Shown: positions 50,303 to 58,265 of the stretch, piece by piece
How positions within the stretch are numbered: position 1 is the stretch's first letter
Layout: each line of letters opens with the position of its first letter
Assembly: GCA_028278555.1 (NCBI GenBank)
Contig: JANQEA010000074.1
Location: forward strand, 39,263-103,262
Reading direction: 5' to 3'
Length of the DNA: 64,000 bases
DNA from: Candidatus Bipolaricaulota bacterium
GTDB taxonomy: Bacteria > Bipolaricaulota > Bipolaricaulia > UBA7950 > UBA9294
Program-made: the position numbers and the translations under genes
The notes under the pieces: model-generated
Told to the model about the DNA's origin: nothing
Database searches by the model: none
The model's input: only the letters and a program-made list of their open reading frames with translations

Positions 50303-51090
50303 AGGGATTGAAGACGCTCCTTTGGCTCGAGCACCGGCGAAGCTGGGTCTGGGCGGTCTCGCTCCTCGGCTCGCTCGCCTTCTGGGCGTGGGGGATCAAG
50401 CAGGTGACGGTCTTCGACGTCGGCGAACGGTTCGGGATTCGGACCGGTCTCCTCGGGATGGCCTGCGCGATCGGTGCCCTCCTCCTCTGTCTGATGATCG
50501 GCCGGATTCGCGCCGAGACGCGGCATGGCCAGTACCAGGTCCTCCTGCTGACGCCGCCCTCCGGCTACACGCACATCGCGGCGCGGTACCTCTACGCGGC
50601 CGGCGTGGCGTTCGCCTACTTCATCACGATCGGGTTCCTCTTCTGGTGGATCTCCGCGCTGGCCGGAATCCAGTTCGACGCGGGGACGTTGGTCGAGCTG
50701 GTCCTGGCGGTTCCGTTCTACGCGGTCTGTATCACGATGCTGCCGCTCTTGGCGTGGACGCTGCTGTTGATGGTCTTCATCAGCGCGTATCGGATCTCCG
50801 GGCCCGGCTGGGTGCCCGGAACGGTGATGATCCTCGGGACGCCGTTCGCGCTCAGCTGGCTGGTCGACGGGATCGCTCGCGTCTCGTACTCGCTGCCGAG
50901 CTGGCGGCTGCTCGAGCGGCTGCCGATGGCCGTTGCCAGCCGACTCGTGGAGATGGATCCCGAAACGTCGGCGGAGATCGTCAGGGTCTCTCGGTGGGGC
51001 GTGCCGATCGAGCCGCTGCTGATCATGCTCGCGCTGACGGCGATCTTCCTGGTGCTTGCCGGACGGATTTGGCAGGAGGTGGAGGCATGA
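50299..51090 (+). CDS. ABC-2 type membrane permease
   Basis: A 263-residue protein with six membrane segments (for example WAVSLLGSLAFWAWGIKQ, GLLGMACAIGALLLCLMIG, YAAGVAFAYFITIGFLFWWI, VLAVPFYAVCITMLPLLAW). It is probably the membrane half of the ABC exporter with the ATPase at 49622. ATG 50299 has AAGGAGG 8 bases upstream. It overlaps the downstream small membrane gene by ATGA. Substrate unknown. Confidence 0.82.
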   Translation: MKGLKTLLWLEHRRSWVWAVSLLGSLAFWAWGIKQVTVFDVGERFGIRTGLLGMACAIGALLLCLMIGRIRAETRHGQYQVLLLTPPSGYTHIAARYLYAAGVAFAYFITIGFLFWWISALAGIQFDAGTLVELVLAVPFYAVCITMLPLLAWTLLLMVFISAYRISGPGWVPGTVMILGTPFALSWLVDGIARVSYSLPSWRLLERLPMAVASRLVEMDPETSAEIVRVSRWGVPIEPLLIMLALTAIFLVLAGRIWQEVEA

Positions 51091-51248
51091 CCGAGGCATT
51101 CCTGATTGTCATTCGGATCGCGCTGGTCGGACTCGTCGGTTTCTGGGCCTACCGACTGTGGACCGGGACGACGAGTTGGTCGTCACGCGGCGTGGGGATC
51201 TTCTTCTCCGCCGTCCTCGCCTGGCAGATCATGGGCGGGACGTGGTAG
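51087..51248 (+). CDS. 53-residue membrane protein in the ABC operon
   Basis: ATG 51087 overlaps the permease stop by ATGA, and GGAGGTGGAGG precedes it. The product is a short hydrophobic protein (AFLIVIRIALVGLVGFWAY and GIFFSAVLAWQIMGGTW) with two predicted membrane segments. Short proteins of this kind often assist small ABC complexes. It matches nothing I recognise. Confidence 0.5.
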   Translation: MTEAFLIVIRIALVGLVGFWAYRLWTGTTSWSSRGVGIFFSAVLAWQIMGGTW

Positions 51249-51270
51249 GTTTCGCTAGGGTCGTGGGTCG

Positions 51271-52077
51271 ATGAGCGGATCTGCGAGCGAACGAGCCCGC
51301 CGGTTCTACGCCGAGACGTACGACGTCACGGTCAGCGACTGGCCGAACGAGATCGACTTCTACCGAGGACTGGCCGCGAAGGCGACGAAGGATGGGCGTA
51401 CGGTCCTCGAGCTCGCCTGCGGAACCGGCCGGGTTGCGATCCGCCTCGCGGAGGCCGGGGCGACGATCGTCGGCCTCGATCTGTCGGAGGCGATGCTCGA
51501 GGTCGCACGCACACGGAATGCCGGCGTCCGCTGGGTGCTGGGCGACATGCGGTCGTTCGACCTCGGCGAGACGTTCGGTTTGGTGATCATCCCCGGACAC
51601 GCGTTTCAGAATCTGACGGAGGCCGACGATCAAGCAGCCTGCCTCGCGTCGATCCGCCAGCATCTCGACCCGGGCGGACGGCTCGTCGTCCATCTCGATC
51701 GCCCCGACATCGCATGGCTCGGTGACATCGCCAGCGGCAAGAGCGGCGTCTTCGAGGCGGCCGGCGAGTTCGACCATCCGAGGACGGGGTGGCGGATCCG
51801 GACGCTGCAGGCGTGGTCGTACGAGCCCTTGACGGAGACGGCGATCTCGGAGACCGTGTGGGAAGCCATCGACGAGGACGGCCGGGTGACCGAACGCTGG
51901 GAGACCGGGCCGGTTCGGATCCGTTGCGTCTTCCGGTATGAGATGGAGCATCTTCTGGCGAGAGCGGGGTTCGACATCGAGACCGTTTTCGGTGACTTCG
52001 CCGGGGGCGACTTGACGGATGAGAGCACGGAGATGATCTGGATCGCGGGACTGAAAGAGACTTGGAGGGAAGAATGA
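51271..52077 (+). CDS. Class I SAM-dependent methyltransferase
   Basis: A 268-residue methyltransferase. SAM-binding motif I is VLELACGTGRVAIRLAEAG, followed by IVGLDLSEAMLEVAR, VRWVLGDMRSFDLGETFGLVIIPGHAFQNL and HLDPGGRLVVHL, all in the usual order. The ATG at 51271 is followed by MSGSASERARRFYAETYDV, typical of small-molecule methyltransferases. Its 3' end overlaps the first DUF4097 gene by 4 bases. Substrate unknown. Confidence 0.88.
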   Translation: MSGSASERARRFYAETYDVTVSDWPNEIDFYRGLAAKATKDGRTVLELACGTGRVAIRLAEAGATIVGLDLSEAMLEVARTRNAGVRWVLGDMRSFDLGETFGLVIIPGHAFQNLTEADDQAACLASIRQHLDPGGRLVVHLDRPDIAWLGDIASGKSGVFEAAGEFDHPRTGWRIRTLQAWSYEPLTETAISETVWEAIDEDGRVTERWETGPVRIRCVFRYEMEHLLARAGFDIETVFGDFAGGDLTDESTEMIWIAGLKETWREE

Positions 52078-52976
52078 AACGGAGACTGATTCTGTGGGGA
52101 GGGCTTCTCGGCCTGCTCGGCGCGGCGCTCGCGCTCGGCGGGTGCGTCGAGATCCCGCTCTACGAGGCGAACCGTATCTTGGAAGCGAGCTTCGCCGTGA
52201 CCGGCCCGGTCGATCTCGATGTCTGGACGTCGAACGGTCGGGTGACGATCCGCGGTGTCGAAGGACAGACGACGATCGAGGTGATAGCGACGATCGAGTC
52301 GCGCGGCGATTCGTTGATCGCGGCGACCAACCGGGCGATGCAGGTGAACGTCGAGATGATCCAGGACGGAAACCACGTGGAACTCGAGTACGACGCGAGC
52401 GCGCACCCGTGGGACGTCCGCCGCTACACCGGCGTCGACTTCGAGGTGACGGTTCCTGCGACCGCTGACGTCGAGGTCGACACGTCGAACGGGCGGATCG
52501 ATGTCTCGGACGTGACCGGGGTCTTCTCGCTCGACACGAGCAACGGGAAGATCGAGGTGACGGATGCGGTCGGCGAGGTGCACGCCTCGACGAGCAACGG
52601 CACGATTGCGATCACGCGCGTCGACGGGATCCTCGATTTGCACACGAGCAACAACCGGATCGAGATGGAGGAGGTCAACGGGATCGTCGATGCGACGACG
52701 TCGAACGGACGGATCGAGTTTTCCGGCACCCTCGTCGAGGGCGTCGATCACTCGATGACGACGAGCAACGGGCGGATTGACGTCGCGATTCCGTCGGACA
52801 CGTCGATGATCATCAACGCGTGGACGAGCAACTCGACGATCAGCACGAACCTGCTGTTGATCGGGGACACCGAGGGGAAGGAATGGAGCGCCGTGCTCAA
52901 CCCGCCGGCGACCGGAACGCTGACCCTCGAGACGAGCAACGGCCCGATTGAGATTCTCGGCGGGCTCTGGCCGTAG
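52074..52976 (+). CDS. DUF4097-family lipoprotein, copy 1
   Basis: A 300-residue lipoprotein. The signal segment LLGLLGAALALGGC has the lipobox LGGC. The rest is a run of short beta repeats with TSNGRI-type motifs (DVWTSNGRVTI, DTSNGRIDV, DTSNGKIEV, TTSNGRIEF), the right-handed helix-like DUF4097 (adhesin-like) fold. ATG 52074 follows GGAGGG. It follows the methyltransferase by overlap and is paired with a second copy 9 bases downstream. It would sit at the cell surface or in the periplasm. Function unknown; in Firmicutes such proteins accompany stress-response ABC systems. Confidence 0.8.
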   Translation: MKRRLILWGGLLGLLGAALALGGCVEIPLYEANRILEASFAVTGPVDLDVWTSNGRVTIRGVEGQTTIEVIATIESRGDSLIAATNRAMQVNVEMIQDGNHVELEYDASAHPWDVRRYTGVDFEVTVPATADVEVDTSNGRIDVSDVTGVFSLDTSNGKIEVTDAVGEVHASTSNGTIAITRVDGILDLHTSNNRIEMEEVNGIVDATTSNGRIEFSGTLVEGVDHSMTTSNGRIDVAIPSDTSMIINAWTSNSTISTNLLLIGDTEGKEWSAVLNPPATGTLTLETSNGPIEILGGLWP

Positions 52977-52985
52977 GGGGTGACG

Positions 52986-53909
52986 ATGAAGAAGAACAGA
53001 TTGTTGACGCTGTTGGGAATCCTCGGGCTGATCGCGGGGGCACTCGCCCTCGGTGGATGCGAGGAGGAGGACGTCGGCGGGATCTTCACCGCGGCGAACG
53101 TCAAGGCGACGAGGGTCGAGACGGTCGAGCTCGGGTTTGACGTGCCGCTGACGCTCGACGTCGATACGTCGAACGGCGAGGTGGCCGTCGCCGGCGTCGC
53201 GGGAATCGAGACGGTCTCGGTGACGGTTACGCTCCGCAGCCGGGGCGGGACGCTCGAAGAGGCGCAGGATCGCCTCGATCGGATTGTCTACCGGACCGAG
53301 CAGCAGGGGAATCGGATCGTGCTTCAGTATCGGAGCAGCGAGCAGGACGAGGATGTCCGGAGGCACAGCGGCGTGAGTTTCGACGTGACGGTGCCGATCG
53401 AGACGCGGGTCGAGGTGGATACGTCGAACGGCGCGGTCAGCGTCGAGAGGATCGACGGAACGATCCTCCTCGACACGTCGAACGGCGCGATCGACGTCTA
53501 CGATGCGTCCGGATTGCTGACCGCCGACACGAGCAACGGGCGGATCGAAGTCGTGCGGTTCGACGGAGACGTCCATCTCGACACGTCGAACGGCGAGCTC
53601 TGGCTCGAACAAGTCGGCGGGATCATCGATGCCGAGACGAGCAACGGGAGCGTTCACTACACCGGGAGTCCGACGGGCGTCGGCAACCGGATCCGGACGA
53701 GCAACGGGAGCATCACCGCCCGCGTCCCGGCCGATGCGTCGATCGCGTTCTCCGCGAGCACGAGTGTCGGGCGGATCCGGTCGAGCCTCCCCCTGGTCGG
53801 CGATACCGAGGGGAAGGACTGGACGGCGCAGCTGAACCCGCCGGCGACGGTGACGTTCGATCTGCGGACGAGCAACGGGACGATCCGGATCGAAGGGAGC
53901 GGAATCTAG
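52986..53909 (+). CDS. DUF4097-family lipoprotein, copy 2
   Basis: A 307-residue lipoprotein paralogous to copy 1. Signal LLTLLGILGLIAGALALGGC with lipobox LGGC, then acidic EEEDVGG and beta repeats with DTSNGEVAV, DTSNGAVSV, DTSNGAIDV, DTSNGRIEV. The second copy has more uniform repeats. ATG 52986 follows GGGGGTGA, 9 bases after copy 1. A terminator hairpin follows at 53951. Likely made and anchored together with copy 1. Confidence 0.8.
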   Translation: MKKNRLLTLLGILGLIAGALALGGCEEEDVGGIFTAANVKATRVETVELGFDVPLTLDVDTSNGEVAVAGVAGIETVSVTVTLRSRGGTLEEAQDRLDRIVYRTEQQGNRIVLQYRSSEQDEDVRRHSGVSFDVTVPIETRVEVDTSNGAVSVERIDGTILLDTSNGAIDVYDASGLLTADTSNGRIEVVRFDGDVHLDTSNGELWLEQVGGIIDAETSNGSVHYTGSPTGVGNRIRTSNGSITARVPADASIAFSASTSVGRIRSSLPLVGDTEGKDWTAQLNPPATVTFDLRTSNGTIRIEGSGI

Positions 53910-53950
53910 TCTAGACCGATCGCAATCCCAACTGAGAACCGCCTGCGAGT

Positions 53951-53990
53951 GACGGCCACGGGTACGAGCGACCGGTGGCCGTCTTCTTCG
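53951..53990 (+). terminator. Terminator after DUF4097 copy 2
   Basis: GACGGCCAC (53951-53959) and GTGGCCGTC (53975-53983) form a perfect 9-bp stem followed by TTCTTCG. It closes the gntR-ABC-DUF4097 transcript. Confidence 0.65.
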
Positions 53991-54063
53991 CTTGGCTGAA
54001 CCGACTTGCCCTCCCTCGACGACATACAGGTGAATCCCATCGATTCGAGGAGAGGTGATCCGC

Positions 54064-54831
54064 ATGAGCGATTACCGCAAGTACCTGCGCAACCAGACGC
54101 TTCCCGGCATGTCGGAGATGGAGACCGACATGATGAAGGGACTCCCGATCCCCGCGATCGAGAAGCCGTTCCCCGAGGACGCAGCGCTGATCGATCTTCC
54201 GTCCCACGAGGAGTGCAGGGCGACCTCGCGGATGTCGCTCGCCGACGCGATCGCCAACCGGCAGAGTCGGCGACTCTTCTCGGACGAGATGCTTGAACTC
54301 CGCGAGCTTGCCTTCCTCCTCTGGGCGACGCAGGGCGTCCGCGGATTCATCCGGAACGGCCTCGTGACGCTGAGGAACGTCCCGTCTGGCGGTGGGATGC
54401 ACCCGTTCGAGACGTACGTCTCCGCCCACCGGGTCGATGGCCTAGCGCCCGGGCTCTATCGATACCTGGCGATTGAGCACAAGCTCCTTCCGCTGTTCGG
54501 AGAGCGGCTCGACCTCCCGCGCCGACTGACGGCGGCAGCGAACGGTCAGCCCTACGTCGGGAAGGGAGCGGCCGTCTTCGTTTGGGCGGTCCGCCCGTAC
54601 CGGACCGAATACCGCTACGGCGACGACTCGCTGAAGGACATCCTGATCAGCGTCGGGCATATCTGCCAGAACCTCTATCTTGCGTGCGAAGCGGCCGGAC
54701 TCGGGACCTGCGCGACGGTCGCCTACGAGCAGGATCAGCTCGACAGACTCCTCGGCGTCGACGGATACGACGAGATCCCGCTCTATCTTGCGCCGGTCGG
54801 CCGGGTCACGTCCGACGCCCCGCAGCCGTAG
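54064..54831 (+). CDS. SagB-type nitroreductase-fold oxidoreductase
   Basis: A 255-residue protein of the SagB/nitroreductase family. Family marks: ANRQSRRLFSDEMLELRELAFLLWATQGV, NVPSGGGMHPFETYV (the SGGxHP motif), GLYRYLAIEHKLL, and DILISVGHICQNLYLACEAAGLGTCATVAYEQDQLDRLLG. FMN-bound SagB relatives oxidise azoline rings in peptide natural products or act in other redox steps. There is no precursor peptide or YcaO gene nearby, so a general oxidoreductase role is more likely. ATG 54064 follows GAGAGGTGATC. Confidence 0.85.
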   Translation: MSDYRKYLRNQTLPGMSEMETDMMKGLPIPAIEKPFPEDAALIDLPSHEECRATSRMSLADAIANRQSRRLFSDEMLELRELAFLLWATQGVRGFIRNGLVTLRNVPSGGGMHPFETYVSAHRVDGLAPGLYRYLAIEHKLLPLFGERLDLPRRLTAAANGQPYVGKGAAVFVWAVRPYRTEYRYGDDSLKDILISVGHICQNLYLACEAAGLGTCATVAYEQDQLDRLLGVDGYDEIPLYLAPVGRVTSDAPQP

Positions 54832-54890
54832 CCGGCCACTGGGTTGCGGTCGCCGGCTCGCTCCGTAGAGTCTTCCGCCGAGGAGAGGGT

Positions 54891-55457
54891 ATGGGCGATC
54901 AGCGAGAGCGGAGCGAGCCGGGCCGGCGGATCAACGTCGTCGGGACGACCGGCTCGGGCAAGACGACGGTTGCGCGGGCGATCGCGGAGCGGCTCGGCGT
55001 CGAGCACATCGAGCTCGACGGACTCTTCTGGAAGCCAAACTGGGAGGAGACGCCCGACGACGAGTTCCTGCCCAAGGTCGACGAGGCGACGCGAGGCGAC
55101 CGGTGGGTCCTCGACGGCAACTACAGCCGAACGCGGCCGATTGTCTGGCCGAGGGCCGACACGATCGTTTGGCTCGATTACTCGTTTCCGCGCGTCTTCG
55201 GGCAGCTCCTCCGGCGGACGATCCACCGCGCAATCACGAAGGAACCGATGTGGGGCGGCTGCATCGAGAACCCGCGCCTGGCCTTCTTCTCACGCGACTC
55301 GATTCTCGTCTGGTGCCTGCAGACCTACTGGAAACGCCGACGTACCTATCCCGAGATCCTGTCGCGTCCGGAGCATCAGCATCTCCAGTCGATTCGGCTA
55401 CGGAACCGACGTCAGACGAGGCTTTGGCTGAAGAGCCTGAAGGGACCTGCGGCATGA
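54891..55457 (+). CDS. P-loop kinase (adenylate kinase-like)
   Basis: A 188-residue small kinase. Walker A GTTGSGKTT (18-26) in NVVGTTGSGKTTVARAIAERLG, then the specificity segment HIELDGLFWKPNWEETPDDEF and the lid-like region RWVLDGNYSRTRPIVWPRADTIVWLDYSFP. This is the topology of the AAA-family adenylate kinase-like proteins annotated for unknown nucleotide or sugar substrates. ATG 54891 follows GGAGAGGGT. Its stop overlaps the dipeptidase start by ATGA, so the two are coupled. Confidence 0.82.
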   Translation: MGDQRERSEPGRRINVVGTTGSGKTTVARAIAERLGVEHIELDGLFWKPNWEETPDDEFLPKVDEATRGDRWVLDGNYSRTRPIVWPRADTIVWLDYSFPRVFGQLLRRTIHRAITKEPMWGGCIENPRLAFFSRDSILVWCLQTYWKRRRTYPEILSRPEHQHLQSIRLRNRRQTRLWLKSLKGPAA

Positions 55458-56476
55458 TCGCCGATGCGCACAATCATCTCTTGATGTCACACGGCGGGTG
55501 GGACAACGGAGAACCGCGGGTCCTGCCGATTGGCGCTATGTGTGAGCGGCTCCGTCGCGGCGGCATCAGTGCGGTCGGACTGGTCGTCGGAGGGGACCGA
55601 GCGTTCCCCCGGACCGAACCGTCTTCGCCCTGGCTCGGAACGCTCGATGCGCTCGCTCAGTTCTGGCGCGGCCACGCAGAGGCTCCCGACGATTCGGTCG
55701 TCCTCCGGGCGGCGGAGGATCTCGACCGGATCTCGGTCGATTGCCCCGGATTCCTCCTCGGGATCGAGGGGCTCGGACCCTGCTTCGATGCCCCGATGGG
55801 CGATCCGGTGGCCGCTCTCCATCTGCTCGCCCGCCTCGGCGTCCGCTCGATTCAGCTTCTCGGCGGCGAGCCGAGTCCGGCGTTCGAGACGGATCGAGAG
55901 TCGGATGGCATGCCCCGACTCAGCTCCATCGGACGGGCGCTGATCGCGGAAGCGGATCGTCTCGGGATGTTGATCGATCTGTCGCACCTGAGCGGCGACG
56001 AACCGGCGTTCGCGGAGGTGCTCGGGCTGGCATCCACGGCGCCGATCGCCTCGCACCACAGCTGTCGCACAATGAACGGTGAGGCGACCGCCCTCTCCGA
56101 CGACGCGATCCGCGCGATCGCCGATGCAGGCGGCGTGGTCGGTCTGCACACCGGATCCCACGCCTTGACCGGCTCGGAGCGCCGGGGGACGGTCCGGGAT
56201 TGGTTCGCCCATGCCGAGCACGTCGTCGATCTCGTCGGCGACGCTCACGTCGGTCTCGGATCGGATCACATCGACGCGGTGACGATTCCTCTCGATCTGC
56301 CGGGCGCCCTGTTCATGGAGGGCCTCGCCGGGCCGGAGAGCTTCGGCATGCTCGATGCGGCTCTCGACGAGCATGGATCTGACGCCGAGGCGCGTGCCAG
56401 GATCCTCGGTGGGAACGTGCTACGCGTTTGGCGCGCCGCCCTCCCGAAGTCGTCGATCCCGGGTTCCGTTGGCTGA
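55454..56476 (+). CDS. Membrane dipeptidase family (M19) protein
   Basis: A 340-residue zinc dipeptidase of the renal dipeptidase family, without a signal peptide. The first metal box is DAHNHLL (residues 4-10) where the usual H-x-D is H-x-H. Others are GIEGLGPCF with the bridging Glu, DLSHLSGDEPAF, SHHSCRTMNGEA and LGSDHID. It would cleave dipeptides, or D-amino-acid or beta-lactam-like amide bonds. ATG 55454 overlaps the kinase stop. It sits before an amino acid importer, which fits use of released amino acids (inference). Confidence 0.85.
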   Translation: MIADAHNHLLMSHGGWDNGEPRVLPIGAMCERLRRGGISAVGLVVGGDRAFPRTEPSSPWLGTLDALAQFWRGHAEAPDDSVVLRAAEDLDRISVDCPGFLLGIEGLGPCFDAPMGDPVAALHLLARLGVRSIQLLGGEPSPAFETDRESDGMPRLSSIGRALIAEADRLGMLIDLSHLSGDEPAFAEVLGLASTAPIASHHSCRTMNGEATALSDDAIRAIADAGGVVGLHTGSHALTGSERRGTVRDWFAHAEHVVDLVGDAHVGLGSDHIDAVTIPLDLPGALFMEGLAGPESFGMLDAALDEHGSDAEARARILGGNVLRVWRAALPKSSIPGSVG

Positions 56477-56542
56477 GACTACGTCGACTCGAACGCGAGA
56501 ATCCAAGCGAAGATTGGAGCTGTCGGTCGGCTGCCGATCTGT

Positions 56543-56571
56543 TTGACAGCCTGGCGACCTGTGTGTTAGAT
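56543..56571 (+). promoter_or_regulatory. Promoter of the amino acid importer operon
   Basis: TTGACA (56543-56548) and TTAGAT (56566-56571) are 17 bases apart, about 20 bases before the SBP start GTG 56593. Confidence 0.66.
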
Positions 56572-56592
56572 TCGAACAGAAGGAGGTGTGCA

Positions 56593-57492
56593 GTGAAGGC
56601 TAAACTTATCTTGGTGGGTGTCTTGCTGGTGGGGCTCGTTTCGTTTGCGGGCCTAGCCGAAACCTTCATCGTGGCGTCGGACATTCCGTGGAAGCCGTTC
56701 GAGATGATCACCGACGACGGCGAGTTCTTCGGCTTCGACCTTGACCTGATACGCGCAATCGCGATCACGGCCGGGTTCGAGATCGAGATCCAGAACGTTG
56801 CGTTCGATGCGATCATCGAAGAGGTTCGGACCGGGCGCGCACACATCGGCGCGTCGGGGTTCACGATCACCGCGGAGCGCGAGGAGACGATCGACTTCTC
56901 CGGCCCCTACTTCCTGTCGAACCAGGCGGTCGTTATCCGGAAGGACTCGGGGCTGAACATCGTCACCGCGCTCGGTGGTCAAGGCGCGAACAAGGCGGTC
57001 GGAGCGCAGAACTCGACGACCGGACTCTGGTGGGGTGAGGACAATCTCGGTGCGTTCGGTGTGGAGATCCGTGGGTACGAGACGTATCCGGCGGCGATCC
57101 TCGACCTGGTCAACGGGCGTCTCGACGCCGTCATCCAGGATGAGCCGGCGTCCGTCGCATCGATCACCGCGTATCCGGACGAGCTGACGATCGCCGGGAT
57201 CATCAACACGTACGAGTATTTCGGTTTCCTCGTCGCGGACGGCGATCCGCACGGGCTCCTTCCGAAGATCAACGACGCGCTGGCGACGCTCGGTCTGACG
57301 GTCGTCGACGTGCCTGGAGGTCTGCAGGAGTTGAGCATCGAAGAGGGGAGCTTCATCGACGGTCTGATGAAGATCTACTTCGAGCCGGATCCGGCCGACA
57401 TCACCGCGGCGTGGATCAAGTGCAAGGGCTACATCCTTGGCGGAGACCTCGACGGCTTCATCGACTGCATGATGCTGGAGCTCGGTCTCTAG
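56593..57492 (+). CDS. Polar amino acid ABC transporter substrate-binding protein
   Basis: A 299-residue secreted solute-binding protein (SBP family 3). The signal peptide is VKAKLILVGVLLVGLVSFAGLAE (GTG start read as Met). The body follows the family: TFIVASDIPWKPFEMITDDGEFFGFDLDLIRAIAITAGFEIEIQNVAFDAIIEEVRTGRAHIGASGFTITAEREETIDFSGPYF. GTG 56593 follows AGGAGGTG. A 14-bp hairpin follows the gene. A permease with no normal start codon and an ATPase with a second permease follow. Ligand probably a polar amino acid. Confidence 0.9.
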   Translation: MKAKLILVGVLLVGLVSFAGLAETFIVASDIPWKPFEMITDDGEFFGFDLDLIRAIAITAGFEIEIQNVAFDAIIEEVRTGRAHIGASGFTITAEREETIDFSGPYFLSNQAVVIRKDSGLNIVTALGGQGANKAVGAQNSTTGLWWGEDNLGAFGVEIRGYETYPAAILDLVNGRLDAVIQDEPASVASITAYPDELTIAGIINTYEYFGFLVADGDPHGLLPKINDALATLGLTVVDVPGGLQELSIEEGSFIDGLMKIYFEPDPADITAAWIKCKGYILGGDLDGFIDCMMLELGL

Positions 57493-57511
57493 AGACCTGG
57501 AACGACACACA

Positions 57512-57545
57512 CGACTGGGAGCCGCCGTGTTGCGGCTCCCAGTCG
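57512..57545 (+). terminator. Intercistronic hairpin after the amino acid binding protein
   Basis: CGACTGGGAGCCGC and GCGGCTCCCAGTCG form a perfect 14-bp stem with a 6-base loop, just before the permease. No U-run follows. It likely stabilises the upstream message or cuts read-through, keeping the binding protein in excess. Confidence 0.65.
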
Positions 57546-57566
57546 ATTCTCTGACGGGAGGGGACC

Positions 57567-58259
57567 ATCGAATCCCTGCGGGCGCTCGGGCCGTTCATTC
57601 CCGGTCTGCTGAAGGCGTCGCTGATCAACATCGAGCTGCTGCTCGGCCTGATCGCGGTCGGTTTCGTCGTCGGAACGCTCATCGCGCTCCTCCAGGTCTA
57701 CGGAGGGCGATTCCTCGGGACGATCGCGCGAATCTACGAATGGATCTTCCGGAGCATCCCCGCACTCGTCCTTCTCTTCCTCTTCTACTACGGCCCGCCG
57801 CGCTTCGGCGTCGACATCTCGGCGTTCACAGCAGCGATGCTGGCACTCGGCTTCCGGTCGGCAGCGTATCAGTCGCAGATCTTCCGCGGAGCGATCCAGT
57901 GCATCCCGACCGGGCAGATGATGGCGGCGCGGTCGGTCGGGATGAGCCGGATTCGGGCAATCTTCACGGTCATCCTCCCGCAGGCGTTCCGTCTGTCGAT
58001 CCCCGGATGGTCGAACGAGTTCTCGTCGGTGATCAAGGACACGACGCTCGCCTACGCCGTCGGCTTCAACGAAATCATGCGAACAGCTCGGATCATCATG
58101 GACTCCGCGTACGAGCTGGCCATGCTGGCGTTCATCGCTGTTGCTGTCGTGTTCCTTGTCTTGACCTATCTAGGGAACACGACGATGAGCGGGGTCGAGA
58201 GACGCTTCCGGATCCCCGGGCTGCAGATGCCCGGCGCCAGAATGGATCACAGCCGGTAG
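57567..58259 (+). CDS. Amino acid ABC permease with a putative ATC start codon
   Basis: A 230-residue permease of the HisM/GlnP family (RSAAYQSQIFRGAIQCIPTGQMMAARSVGMSRIRAIFTVILPQAF is the coupling region). Between the previous in-frame stop (57552) and codon 90 there is no ATG, GTG or TTG at all, yet the frame is highly protein-like from the start (ESLRALGPFIPGLLKASLINIELLLGLIAVGFVVGTL). GGGAGGGG lies 5 bases before ATC 57567, the natural start position. Either ATC is used as a rare start, or a base is misread. The later segments match the second permease at 59018. Confidence 0.78.
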   Translation: MESLRALGPFIPGLLKASLINIELLLGLIAVGFVVGTLIALLQVYGGRFLGTIARIYEWIFRSIPALVLLFLFYYGPPRFGVDISAFTAAMLALGFRSAAYQSQIFRGAIQCIPTGQMMAARSVGMSRIRAIFTVILPQAFRLSIPGWSNEFSSVIKDTTLAYAVGFNEIMRTARIIMDSAYELAMLAFIAVAVVFLVLTYLGNTTMSGVERRFRIPGLQMPGARMDHSR

Positions 58260-58265
58260 GTGACG

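Noticed and set aside
51630..54065. 811-codon minus-strand open frame opposite the methyltransferase and DUF4097 genes
   Set aside because: Long because the repeated TSNGRI codons leave no stops in antisense; composition is R/D/V-rich and no domain is recognisable.
54064..54831. SagB as part of a thiazole/oxazole peptide cluster
   Set aside because: No YcaO, SagC-like or precursor peptide gene is near, so the natural-product reading is not supported.
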